This document shows positions 55,881 through 64,000 of a stretch of 64,000 nucleotides of DNA, in pieces (the stretch's first letter is position 1; each line of letters opens with the position of its first letter). The notes under the pieces are model-generated. The model was not told the origin of the DNA and did not search any database. It was given only the letters and a program-made list of their open reading frames with translations. The stretch covers positions 310,001-374,000 of the forward strand of contig NZ_CP030038.1 of the NCBI RefSeq assembly GCF_015291725.1, in the 5' to 3' direction. This stretch comes from Bradyrhizobium sp. CCBAU 51765 (GTDB taxonomy: Bacteria; Pseudomonadota; Alphaproteobacteria; Rhizobiales; Xanthobacteraceae). A program made the position numbers and the translations under genes.

Positions 55881-56045
55881 GGAACGCTCCATTCGGACGT
55901 CGGAATTGGAGCGAATTAAGCACAATGGTGCAGGAGCGCGTTGCGCTGGATCAAACAGGATTCAGCGTCTCGTGTCCCGGACGCGCTGCAGCGCGTTTGG
56001 GATGGGCACGATGTGGTCGTCGAAAGAGCGTAAGTCCCTCCACAT

Positions 56046-56131
56046 CGTCATGGCCGGGCTTGACCCGGCCATCCACGCCTTGCTGCGCAGTGCAAAGAAC
56101 GTGGATGCCCGGGACAAGCCCGGGCATGACG
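56046..56131. repeat. Dispersed palindromic repeat, family D copy 2
   Basis: Inverted ends CGTCATGGCCGGGCTTG and CAAGCCCGGGCATGACG with GGCCATCCACG / CGTGGATGCC inside. It accounts for most of the 55881-56172 gap. Confidence 0.87.
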
Positions 56132-56172
56132 ACCACTTATGCTGCTATGCGATCGTTCAAGGTAGCGGAGAG

Positions 56173-56958
56173 CTACCTAAACCGCTCCGCCGCCCAGGCA
56201 TACAGGCTGCCCGGAATCGGCTTTTCGCCGCCGCGACCCTTGGGCGAGATGTGCAGGCCAATGATCTCGGGGCTGGTGACGAGACCGAGATAGCTCGAAG
56301 GGTCGAAGAAACGTTTCGGCTCGGCATGGACGGCATAGAACGACTGCTTCGGAAGTGCGTTGTGCAACTCACCGGTGCGGCGCGCGAGCGCGGTCAGCGC
56401 GGCAGGGCCGTAGATCGCGACGCGAATATCCGAAAGGCGGTTCGAGCCGCCGCGCAGGCGGCGCATCATGAAGGTGACGCGGTGGCGCAGCGACAGCCAG
56501 TCCGGCGTCAGCTCATCCTGCTCCATTAGCTCCTCGAACGCGCGCACGATGCCGTGCCCGGGCGGAAGATAGATCACGGAGTTGCCGAGCTGGCGCGGCC
56601 GCTCCCAGGCGAAGTACGGTTTTGCCGGATCGATCTCGATGGGCTTCAAGAGCAGCACGTCGGCATCGAGCCAGAGGCCGAGGCCCTTCGCCATCAGCTT
56701 CATGCGGAAGAAGTCGCTGAACTGCAGCGTGGTCCAGTCGCGCCAGCTGCCGTCCGGCTGCGGCGGCCGCAGCCGTTCGGAGAACGCGTGCGGCAGGATC
56801 GCCTCGGCATCCGCATTCGCGATTCCTGCGGGCAGGCCGGGAATGGTGTCGAAGCTGTAGACCGTGATCTTGTGGCCGGCAGCGAGCTGCGAGCGCAGAC
56901 AGGTCCGGCGCAGCGCATCCATCGGGCCATGCCAGAAGGTGACGATCTCGGGCAGCAT
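56173..56958 (-). CDS. DXD-motif glycosyltransferase
   Basis: A 261-residue glycosyltransferase with the DXD sugar-binding region LGLWLDADVLLLKP (about residues 95-108) preceded by LQFSDFFRMKLM. It resembles the alpha-1,4-galactosyltransferase/OCH1-like family that adds a sugar to surface glycans or glycolipids. The acceptor is unknown, as no polysaccharide cluster is nearby. It has no signal peptide. It follows leuD on the same strand, but a terminator lies between them. Confidence 0.83.
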   Translation of the reverse strand: MLPEIVTFWHGPMDALRRTCLRSQLAAGHKITVYSFDTIPGLPAGIANADAEAILPHAFSERLRPPQPDGSWRDWTTLQFSDFFRMKLMAKGLGLWLDADVLLLKPIEIDPAKPYFAWERPRQLGNSVIYLPPGHGIVRAFEELMEQDELTPDWLSLRHRVTFMMRRLRGGSNRLSDIRVAIYGPAALTALARRTGELHNALPKQSFYAVHAEPKRFFDPSSYLGLVTSPEIIGLHISPKGRGGEKPIPGSLYAWAAERFR

Positions 56959-56990
56959 GAGGAAAAGCTATACGGGATATCCGGAGCAAA

Positions 56991-57024
56991 GAAAAAGCCC
57001 CGGCGCGATTGGCGCACCGGGGCT
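56991..57024 (-). terminator. Intrinsic terminator of leuD
   Basis: Stem AGCCCCGG / CCGGGGCT, with inner GCGC pairing, is followed on the minus strand by TTTTTCTTTG, 76 nt behind the leuD stop. Confidence 0.8.
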
Positions 57025-57037
57025 CGAACGAGAATCA

Positions 57038-57086
57038 GAGCATGATCCGGAAAAGTGTGCAGCGGTTTTCCGGAAAGATCATGCTC
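57038..57086. repeat. Inverted repeat GAGCATGATC...GATCATGCTC
   Basis: The 10-bp ends pair perfectly, with inner CCGGAAAA / TTTTCCGG. It sits 14 nt behind the leuD stop, in front of the terminator. Confidence 0.8.
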
Positions 57087-57099
57087 AAAAAATACGAGA

Positions 57100-57705
57100 T
57101 CAGGCCCAGGCGCGTTCGCGCTTGAGCTTCTCCTCGTAGCTGTCGATCGAGGCCTTTTTCTCCATGGTGAGACCGATGTCGTCGAGGCCGTTGATCAGGC
57201 AGTGCTTGCGGAACGGATCGATCTCGAACTTGACCTTGCCGCCGTCGGGGCCGCGGATCTCCTGGTTCGGCAGGTCGATCGTCAGCGTCGCGTTGGCGCC
57301 GCGCTCGGCATCGTCGAACAGCTTGTCGAGGTCTTCCTGCGAGACGCGGATCGGCAGAATGCCGTTCTTGAAGCAGTTGTTGTAGAAGATGTCGCCGAAC
57401 GAGGTCGAGATCACGCAGCGGATGCCGAAATCGAGCAGCGCCCAGGGCGCGTGCTCGCGGCTCGAGCCGCAGCCGAAATTGTCGCCGGCCACCAGCACCT
57501 TCGCATTGCGATAGGCGGGCTGGTTGAGAACGAAGTCCGGGTTCTCGCTGCCGTCGTCCTTGTAGCGCTGCTCGGAGAAGAGCCCCTTGCCAAGGCCGGT
57601 GCGCTTGATGGTCTTCAGGTACTGCTTCGGAATGATCATGTCGGTGTCGACATTGATGATCTTCAGCGGCGCCGCGACGCCTTCCAGCGTGGTGAACTTG
57701 TCCAT
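57100..57705 (-). CDS. leuD: 3-isopropylmalate dehydratase small subunit
   Basis: The 201-residue swivelling-domain subunit that pairs with LeuC to isomerise isopropylmalate. [20 protein letters not shown] and [20 protein letters not shown], the catalytic swivel loop, are intact; [18 protein letters not shown] follows. Its partner gene leuC lies 3 kb upstream on the same strand, with unrelated small genes between, so the two subunits are not on one compact operon. Confidence 0.97.
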   Translation of the reverse strand: MDKFTTLEGVAAPLKIINVDTDMIIPKQYLKTIKRTGLGKGLFSEQRYKDDGSENPDFVLNQPAYRNAKVLVAGDNFGCGSSREHAPWALLDFGIRCVISTSFGDIFYNNCFKNGILPIRVSQEDLDKLFDDAERGANATLTIDLPNQEIRGPDGGKVKFEIDPFRKHCLINGLDDIGLTMEKKASIDSYEEKLKRERAWA

Positions 57706-57795
57706 GGTTGCGCTTTCCCGGGTGGGTCTGGAGGAACGGGTATTTATCGCGATCGGGGCGGGAATCCTAGGCCGAAATGGGCAGGGCTGCCCTTA

Positions 57796-57945
57796 CCTCT
57801 CCCGCTTGCGGGAGAGGTCGCGCCGAAGGCGCGGGTGAGGGCTCTTTCCTCTAGGGGATTGTCCCGTTGCGGAGACACCCTCTCCCCAACCCTCCCCCGC
57901 ATCCGCCTTCGCCAAGGCTTCGGCGGACGAGAGCGGGGGAGGGAG
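57796..57945. repeat. Palindromic intergenic repeat, related to 4186-4388
   Basis: Begins CCTCTCCCGCTTGCGGGAGAGG and continues with GCGCCGAAGGCGC hairpins, a CCCTCCCCCGC / GCGGGGGAGGG inverted pair and an inner GCCTTCG palindrome. It fills most of the leuD to metalloprotease gap. Confidence 0.75.
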
Positions 57946-57971
57946 CGCACCTTCAGTGCGGCAACCACCCT

Positions 57972-58370
57972 TCACTCCGCCCGTGCCTCGATCGCGGCCA
58001 TATCGTCGTCGGAGAGGCCGAAATGGTGGCCGATCTCGTGGATCAGGACGTGGCGGACGATATGGCCGAGGCTTTCGTCGTGCTCGGCCCAGTAATCCAG
58101 GATCGGCCGGCGGTAGAGCCAGACCATGTTCGGCAGCCGCGCCACGTCGCCAAAACTCTGCTGGGGCAGGCCGACGCCCTGGAACAGGCCGAGCAGGTCG
58201 AACTCGCTCTCGCACCCCATCTCGTCCAGGACCTCCTCGGTCGGGAAGTCGTCGACGCGGACAATCACGCCTTCGCAGAGCTTGCGAAATTCCGCCGGCA
58301 GGCGCTCGAACACCTCGTGAGCCATCGCTTCCATCTCGGCCAGCGAGGGCGCTTTCAATTCCGTCCACAT
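57972..58370 (-). CDS. Zincin-like metallopeptidase family protein
   Basis: A 132-residue protein with the zinc motif HEIGHHFGLSD (HExxH plus a third ligand, about residues 111-121) preceded by a helix VRHVLIHEIG. MAHEVFERLPAEFRKLCEGV is the typical N-terminus of this small family of predicted cytoplasmic zincins. The substrate is unknown. It has no signal peptide. Confidence 0.88.
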   Translation of the reverse strand: MWTELKAPSLAEMEAMAHEVFERLPAEFRKLCEGVIVRVDDFPTEEVLDEMGCESEFDLLGLFQGVGLPQQSFGDVARLPNMVWLYRRPILDYWAEHDESLGHIVRHVLIHEIGHHFGLSDDDMAAIEARAE

Positions 58371-58383
58371 GGGCTTCTTCTAA

Positions 58384-58475
58384 AGCGTTTTCGAGCGAAG
58401 TGGATACCGGTTTCGCGTGAAGAGGACGCGTCAAATAGAATCCGGAGCCTGTTCCGATTCCATCGGAACGGGCTC
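58384..58475. repeat. Two repeats: GCGTTTTC element and family J copy 2
   Basis: 58384-58431 holds an imperfect inverted pair, GCGTTTTC / GAGGACGC. 58445-58475 is a 14-bp palindrome (GAGCCTGTTCCGAT / ATCGGAACGGGCTC, one wobble) sharing its core with 32516-32542. Confidence 0.65.
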
Positions 58476-58588
58476 TGTCGCGGGTTCCGCGGCGATGCAT
58501 CTGGCTTTATAAGTGCGGCGAGGTTGACGGGCGCCGTCAAAACGGGGAGCGTGGGGCCGTCGATGGGACGTTTCAGGTGGGCGGAAAA

Positions 58589-58903
58589 ATGCGAGCGAAA
58601 ACAGCGCTGACTCTACTGTGCATGGGGTTGTTTTCGCAGTTTTGCGTCGGCGCGGAAGCCCAGACCGCCAGCCCCGGGATTCGCCTCGCCCAGGCGGCTC
58701 CGCCTGACGAAGTTCCCCCGCCGCGCAAGCGGCCCCCGGCGCGCTTGCGCGTCACCCCCTATTACAGCCCGGATGGTGTCTATCCCCGCTACAATCCGGG
58801 TCCCGACGCACTCCGCGTGTGCAACGCCACCTATGTGCAGGAGTACCGGCCAAGCGGCACCGTGATCGTGCCGCGCGTGAGCTGCTATTGGCGCCGGGGC
58901 TGA
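58589..58903 (+). CDS. Small secreted Pro/Arg/Tyr-rich protein
   Basis: A 104-residue protein with a signal peptide ending near GAEAQTA (residue ~25). The mature part is a PPRKRPPARLRVTPYY linker and a C-terminal YNPGPDALRVCNATYVQEYR segment with two cysteines (VCNA, SCYW) that may be disulphide bonded. Family unknown. ATG 58589 is preferred to GTG 58577 because it directly precedes the basic signal sequence. Confidence 0.75.
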   Translation: MRAKTALTLLCMGLFSQFCVGAEAQTASPGIRLAQAAPPDEVPPPRKRPPARLRVTPYYSPDGVYPRYNPGPDALRVCNATYVQEYRPSGTVIVPRVSCYWRRG

Positions 58904-58955
58904 TCGGTTCAATGCGCGCGCCAGCGGACAGCGCGGTGGCCTCGTGAGGGTCGTG

Positions 58956-59219
58956 ATGGCGAGATGGATCGCACTGGCCGTTGCCGTCGCGCTTGCCGCC
59001 GGCCTGCCTCGCGCGGCTTCCGCTGCGCAAAGGGTGACGATACCGGAGGCCTCGGCGGGGATCGCGGTTTTCGATGCACGACGACACGCGCGAACCCGTG
59101 ACATCGTGCGGCCTGCTGCGCGCCCTGATCCACGCTATTACGCGCGGCCCGTCTACTACCGTCCTTATCCTTACGGCGTGCCCGCACCTTTCGTGTTCAG
59201 CTACGGGCCCTTCTGGTGA
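58956..59219 (+). CDS. Small secreted Arg/Tyr-rich protein
   Basis: An 87-residue protein. The signal peptide is residues 1-25 (ending RAASAAQ). The tail is strongly Tyr/Pro/Arg-rich (YYARPVYYRPYPYGVP). No family recognised. ATG 58956 has AGGG 5 nt upstream; GTG 58944 is an alternative. It lies 52 nt behind another small secreted protein on the same strand and may be co-transcribed. Confidence 0.7.
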   Translation: MARWIALAVAVALAAGLPRAASAAQRVTIPEASAGIAVFDARRHARTRDIVRPAARPDPRYYARPVYYRPYPYGVPAPFVFSYGPFW

Positions 59220-59228
59220 GGCGCCGCT

Positions 59229-59525
59229 CTAGCCGGGCGCAAATCCCCTGACCAGCAGCACGGTGGCTTGCGCGCCGGCTTTGCGATCACGTGAGATGTC
59301 CTCGTACTCGGGCGAGTTCGAGAAGGCGAGGAACGCGGCCTCGTTGGGAAACGACATCATGACAAGCTTGTCATGCGGCCATGCGCCTTCGAGCACGCGC
59401 GGATGTTCGTCGGCGGCGAGCAGCCGTCCGTTGTACTTCCTGAACACGTCGAAGAACCGCGCCTGATAGCGGTCATAGGCCGCGCGGTCCGTCATCTTCA
59501 ATTGTGCAATGGCGTAGACAGTCAT
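59229..59525 (-). CDS. DUF1330-family ferredoxin-like protein
   Basis: A 98-residue dimeric alpha-beta barrel protein. MTVYAIAQLKMTDRAAYDRY, then GAWPHDKLVMMSFPNEAAFLAF and SPEYEDISRDRKAGA match DUF1330. The function of the family is unknown. ATG 59525 starts directly at the first strand; the longer frame to 59561 has no similarity. It converges with the gene at 58956 with 9 nt between. Confidence 0.87.
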   Translation of the reverse strand: MTVYAIAQLKMTDRAAYDRYQARFFDVFRKYNGRLLAADEHPRVLEGAWPHDKLVMMSFPNEAAFLAFSNSPEYEDISRDRKAGAQATVLLVRGFAPG

Positions 59526-59702
59526 CCGCAAAACTCCTCCCGTCGCGGCACTGCGTCGCATCGCGGGACCCAGCGTCGTTCATTCATGGCGCGTTCACCT
59601 CGCTCTCCTCAGTTTACCCGAGGGTGCGACCGTTATTGAACAGCAATGGCGCGGCCAAGACGTCGCGCCGCAGCTCTGCTGTCCAGATTCAGGGAGGATT
59701 CC

Positions 59703-60272
59703 ATGCTGAGAATGTTCGGCCTCGGGACGAGCCCGATGCGCTTGCTCGGACTTGCGGCCGCCGCGACGCTGATGCTGTCGGCCGGCACCGCGCGTCGCGC
59801 TGAAGCGCTCACCTTGATCAATCCGGCGACGTCACCGGCAACGAAGGCCGCGGCCGACGATCTCGTCACGCAGGTTCGCCACGGCGGCGGGCATGGTGGG
59901 CATGGCTTTCACGGCGGAGGTTTCCGCGGAGGCGGCTTCCATGGCGGCGGGCGACATATCGGCGGTTTCCATGGTGGCGGTTTCCGCGGCGGCCATGTCG
60001 GCGGCTTCCGCGCCGGACCGGCCTTTCATCACCGTCATGTCGGCGGCTTTCGGCATGGCGGCTTTCGGCACGGCGGATATGGCGGCTATCACCGTCACTG
60101 GGGTCATCATCGCCCGCACTACGGCTATCGTCACTTCCACCGGCGCTATTATGTTGGCGGATATTATCCCTACTACAACTATCCGCGCCGCTGCCGGATC
60201 ATCTGGACCTATTACGGCCCGCGCCGCGTCTGCCACTGGCCGCGCTGGCAGTATCCGTACCGCTATTGGTGA
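59703..60272 (+). CDS. Secreted Gly/His-rich protein
   Basis: A 189-residue protein with an N-terminal signal region (about residues 10-35, TARRAEA). The central part from about residue 58 is dominated by Gly, His and Phe in HGGGFRGG/FHGGG-type repeats, then a Tyr/Arg/Trp-rich tail (YYPYYNYPRRCRIIWTYYGP) with two cysteines. Such His/Gly-rich proteins are common in Bradyrhizobium; metal binding is a guess from composition. ATG 59703 has GGGAGG upstream (AGGGAGGATTCC). Confidence 0.75.
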   Translation: MLRMFGLGTSPMRLLGLAAAATLMLSAGTARRAEALTLINPATSPATKAAADDLVTQVRHGGGHGGHGFHGGGFRGGGFHGGGRHIGGFHGGGFRGGHVGGFRAGPAFHHRHVGGFRHGGFRHGGYGGYHRHWGHHRPHYGYRHFHRRYYVGGYYPYYNYPRRCRIIWTYYGPRRVCHWPRWQYPYRYW

Positions 60273-60304
60273 CGTGAGCTAGAGCAAGCGAACCGATCAG
60301 GAAG

Positions 60305-60391
60305 CGTCATGGCCGGGCTTGTCCCGGCCATCCACGTTCTGAGGTGCGCGCGGCAAGTACGTGGATGCCCGGGACAAGCCCGGGCATGACG
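60305..60391. repeat. Dispersed palindromic repeat, family D copy 3
   Basis: Inverted ends CGTCATGGCCGGGCTTG and CAAGCCCGGGCATGACG. It lies between two convergent small genes. Confidence 0.87.
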
Positions 60392-60401
60392 GAGAACCTG
60401 G

Positions 60402-60611
60402 TTACAGCCAATCCTTCAGCTTCCACGATGCAGACTTCCACCGCATCAGATTGTCCAGCTTCCACTGCTTGAACATCGCCGGCGGCCAGCGGCTGAGCCT
60501 GGAGGTCTCCTCGACCTCGGGCTTGGCGACGATGCGCAGGGGCGCCGTGCGCCGGCGGTGCTGGCGCGTGGCCTCGCCGATCAGGTCGACATATTCGGGC
60601 TTGTTGGCCAT
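60402..60611 (-). CDS. Small basic protein of unknown function
   Basis: A 69-residue basic protein (MANKPEYVDLIGEATRQHRR..., ending WKSASWKLKDWL). No family recognised. It has a GAGGA ribosome binding site 9 nt upstream of its ATG, lies 94 nt behind leuC on the same strand, and ends just before a repeat, which supports it being real. Confidence 0.55.
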   Translation of the reverse strand: MANKPEYVDLIGEATRQHRRRTAPLRIVAKPEVEETSRLSRWPPAMFKQWKLDNLMRWKSASWKLKDWL

Positions 60612-60705
60612 GTGCTGCGTCCTCGCGAAACCGTCGCGAGGACGAGAATGTGGCGCCGCCGCTTAACGGCGGTTTGCTGCGATCGCTACAATTGCAGGAA
60701 CCGGC

Positions 60706-62112
<1,407 letters not shown>

Positions 62113-62530
62113 GAGCTTAAGCTCCGGAGAATGTGTGTCGGCGATGAGCGCGGATGGCGCGCGGGCAACAAATCGTCAGCGCAGCTTTTGGGCTGCGCGC
62201 GTAAGCTCTGACGTTGCCGAGGTCGCGAAGCGTCCGAAGAACCGGCCAGGCAGCCGCGAGCGATCGTCGATGACGATGCGCTGGGGGCTTACGAAGCTGG
62301 TCGGATCTGGAAACATTCCAAGAATATATAGCAGGCCGAATTGGAAGCGCGAGAGGTTTCAAATGCATGGCACGCGCACCGTGTATGACCCTCATCCTGA
62401 GGAGCGCGCCCTTGCGCACGTCTCGAAGGATGCAGGCCCGGCCGGTGGCCTCGCCCTTCGAGACGCGCGTTCCGCGCTCCTCAGGGCGAGGGACCGCCAC
62501 CGTGCGCGCCACACCGGCCAAAACAAAAAA
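62113..62530. other. leuC leader region and repeat, no gene recognised
   Basis: The part next to leuC (62113-62390) has no frame I trust; an AT-rich TATATATT patch on the minus strand near 62321-62328 could be a promoter element. A family E-like palindromic repeat fills 62391-62492, and the rplS terminator follows. Confidence 0.5.
62391..62492. repeat. Palindromic repeat, family E-related copy 2
   Basis: CTCATCCTGAGGAGCGCGC near one end and GCGCTCCTCAGGGCGAG at the other are inverted, with inner GTCTCGAAGG / CCTTCGAGAC. It shares these blocks with 17238-17371. Confidence 0.8.
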
Positions 62531-62553
62531 GCGCGGAGCCGAGCCCCGCGCTT
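62521..62553 (-). terminator. Intrinsic terminator of rplS
   Basis: Stem AGCGCGG / CCGCGCT, with inner GAGC/GCTC-like pairing, is followed on the minus strand by TTTTTGTTTT, 27 nt behind the rplS stop. Confidence 0.85.
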
Positions 62554-62579
62554 TGGAAACTTGCCTGGTGGGGCGAAGC

Positions 62580-62960
62580 TTACTCGCCGACGGCGGCCTG
62601 GCGGTCTTGCTTCTCGACGATGCGGGCCGACTTGCCGCGGAGATTGCGGAGGTAATAGAGCTTGGCGCGACGCACCTTGCCGCGGCGCACCACCTTGATC
62701 GAGTCGATCATCGGCGACATCACCGGGAACACGCGCTCGACGCCCTCGCCATAGGAGATCTTGCGAACGGTGAAGCTCTCGTTGAGGCCACCGCCGGAAC
62801 GGCCGATGCAGACGCCTTCATAGGCCTGCACGCGGGTGCGGTCGCCTTCGACGACCTTCACGTTGACGATCACGGTGTCGCCGGGGCCGAATTCCGGAAT
62901 GTCCTTGCCGGCGGACAGCTTGTCGAATTGCTCTTGCTCGAGCTGCTTGATCAGGTTCAT
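62580..62960 (-). CDS. rplS: 50S ribosomal protein L19
   Basis: A 126-residue ribosomal protein at the 30S-50S interface. [40 protein letters not shown] and [20 protein letters not shown] are characteristic. The family is usually about 115-120, so a slightly long C-terminus ([10 protein letters not shown]) is present. It is downstream of trmD in the conserved rimM-trmD-rplS order, but 109 nt separates them. Confidence 0.97.
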   Translation of the reverse strand: MNLIKQLEQEQFDKLSAGKDIPEFGPGDTVIVNVKVVEGDRTRVQAYEGVCIGRSGGGLNESFTVRKISYGEGVERVFPVMSPMIDSIKVVRRGKVRRAKLYYLRNLRGKSARIVEKQDRQAAVGE

Positions 62961-63069
62961 GGGTAAATCTCCATCGGCGCGCCCAGCCTTTCAAACGGGG
63001 GCTGCGCGAAATTCGTCTATCCAGCCATTGCGGATGTGGCCGCTGCTATAAGGCAAGCCGGAGCGTTTG

Positions 63070-63825
63070 TCACCCGTCTGTCTTGCTTTTTGGCGTTTTT
63101 TGGCGCCCGGCCCGATTCGGGACGGGGGTCGGCACTTGCGCCCACAAATCCGGCCGCCGGGCCGCCGTCAGGGCCTCCGATTGCGCCCGCCGCCAGCCTG
63201 CAACCTTGGCATGGTCGCCCGAGGTCAGGATTTCCGGGATCGGGACCCCCTCGAACAGCTGCGGGCGGGTGTATTGGGGGTATTCGAGCAGCCCGTCCGA
63301 AAAGCTTTCTTCGGTTCCCGAGGCCTCCTTGCCCATCACCCCCGGCAGGAGCCGGACACAGGCGTCGATCAGGGCCAGGGCCGCGATCTCACCCCCGGAC
63401 AGGACGTAGTCGCCGATCGAGATCTCCTCGAGGCCCCGTCCGTCGATCACCCGCTGGTCCACCCCCTCGAATCGCCCGCAGACGATCAGGGGGCCGGGGC
63501 CCTTGGCGAGTTCGACGACACGGGCCTGAGTCAGTGGCCGACCCCGCGGGCTCATGAGCAGGCGGGGTCGCTCAGGGCCGCTCGCGGCCGCGTCGATTGC
63601 GGCAGCCAGAACGTCCGCGCGCAGCACCATGCCCGGGCCGCCGCCGGCCGGGGTGTCGTCGACGCTGCGGTGGCGGTCGGTGGCGGAGGCGCGGATGTCG
63701 CGCGCCTCGAGCTGCCAGAGCCCGGAGGCCAGCGCCCGGCCGGCCAGGCTCACGCCGAGCGGCCCCGGAAACATCTCCGGAAACAGCGTCAGCACGGTCG
63801 TGCGCCAGGGTGAGGGGTTGGTCAT
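63070..63825 (-). CDS. trmD: tRNA (guanine37-N1)-methyltransferase
   Basis: A 251-residue SPOUT methyltransferase. [20 protein letters not shown] opens it. The knot and SAM loop are in [13 protein letters not shown] and [32 protein letters not shown] carries the catalytic region, and the C-terminal [17 protein letters not shown] binds tRNA. It makes m1G37, preventing frameshifting. The start MTNPSPW is chosen; an in-frame ATG at 63843 is less likely. It follows rimM by 34 nt. Confidence 0.97.
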   Translation of the reverse strand: MTNPSPWRTTVLTLFPEMFPGPLGVSLAGRALASGLWQLEARDIRASATDRHRSVDDTPAGGGPGMVLRADVLAAAIDAAASGPERPRLLMSPRGRPLTQARVVELAKGPGPLIVCGRFEGVDQRVIDGRGLEEISIGDYVLSGGEIAALALIDACVRLLPGVMGKEASGTEESFSDGLLEYPQYTRPQLFEGVPIPEILTSGDHAKVAGWRRAQSEALTAARRPDLWAQVPTPVPNRAGRQKTPKSKTDG

Positions 63826-63859
63826 TGCAGTCAGCTTAACCAAAAACCACAGCCTGTGG

Positions 63860-64000
63860 TTATGGATCCCCGCTTTCGCGGGGACGACCTGGCGAGAGAG
63901 CCTCGTCGTCGCTCTCCTCGCCCTCGATTTCCTGCGGCAGTGCGATCACCACGCGCCCGCCGGCGAGATCGACTTCCGGCACCACCGCATTGGAAAACGG
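63860..64000 (-). CDS. rimM: Ribosome maturation factor RimM, C-terminal fragment
   Basis: The visible 46 codons before TAA read [20 protein letters not shown] at the window edge, which is the conserved end of the RimM PRC-barrel domain. An acidic tail ([11 protein letters not shown]) and a final GRPRESGDP follow. That last stretch is encoded by the half repeat CCCCGCTTTCGCGGGG, so the end of the gene has been supplied by a repeat. The rest lies beyond the right edge. Position next to trmD supports the assignment. Confidence 0.88.
   Translation of the reverse strand, partial: PFSNAVVPEVDLAGGRVVIALPQEIEGEESDDEALSPGRPRESGDP

Noticed and set aside
62117-62521. 134-codon minus-strand frame between leuC and rplS
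   Set aside because: Half of it is a palindromic repeat found elsewhere; the product is Arg/Ala-rich without domain.

Overview
The window looks like chromosomal DNA of a Bradyrhizobium-type alphaproteobacterium (Nitrobacteraceae). This is inferred from the high GC content, the strong G/C third-position bias, the run rimM-trmD-rplS followed by leuC and leuD, the sdhCDAB operon, a malonyl-CoA synthetase, a BacA/BclA-like ABC transporter, and many dispersed palindromic intergenic repeats. Almost all of it is ordinary core or soft-core chromosome. I see no integrase, insertion sequence, phage gene, CRISPR array, rRNA or recognisable tRNA.

Left part (1-12 kb): the partial translational GTPase typA; a compact minus-strand operon of an Lgt-like membrane protein, a radical SAM enzyme resembling the archaeal tetraether-lipid synthase family, and a small proline-rich membrane protein; a Crp/Fnr regulator divergent from a lone receiver-domain protein; a Tat-exported PhoD phosphatase; a TAXI-type solute-binding protein; pterin carbinolamine dehydratase; a YkvA-like protein; a quinone oxidoreductase; and a dienoyl-CoA-reductase-like SDR.

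Second part (12-32.5 kb): an IalB-family secreted protein, rlmN, a PAP2 phosphatase, argG, a PhoA-type alkaline phosphatase, a TetR regulator divergent from a homocysteine methyltransferase-like enzyme, an OmpA-family protein with a very long Pro/Ala-rich segment, an FMN-binding split-barrel protein coupled to a tiny proline-rich protein, a VOC protein, a BacA-like ABC transporter, a hybrid histidine kinase, and a GMC oxidoreductase divergent from an HTH-GAF regulator across a 9-bp tandem repeat.

Third part (32.5-50 kb): central metabolism, with sdhCDAB (a repeat element lies between sdhA and sdhB), matB, leuB, asd and carbonic anhydrase. Among these lie a fasciclin-domain protein, a cytochrome b/sulfite-oxidase-like pair, a YbfB-type MFS transporter and a hexapeptide acyltransferase of the kind found with phosphonate genes.

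Right part (50-64 kb): a CoA-ester lyase and a HAD phosphatase, two tandem secreted caspase-like proteins (one with TPRs), an LssY-domain protein, a small Cys-rich protein, a DXD glycosyltransferase, leuD, a zincin-like protein, a group of small secreted proteins, leuC, rplS, trmD and the C-terminal end of rimM.

The strongest candidate for an under-described system is the lipid-flavoured operon at 1.7-4.1 kb. The tandem caspase-like pair (51.1-54.4 kb) and the HTH-GAF/GMC divergon with its 9-bp repeat array (29.2-32.5 kb) come next. At least nine repeat families occur, several in 2-4 copies; one supplies the last codons of rimM.
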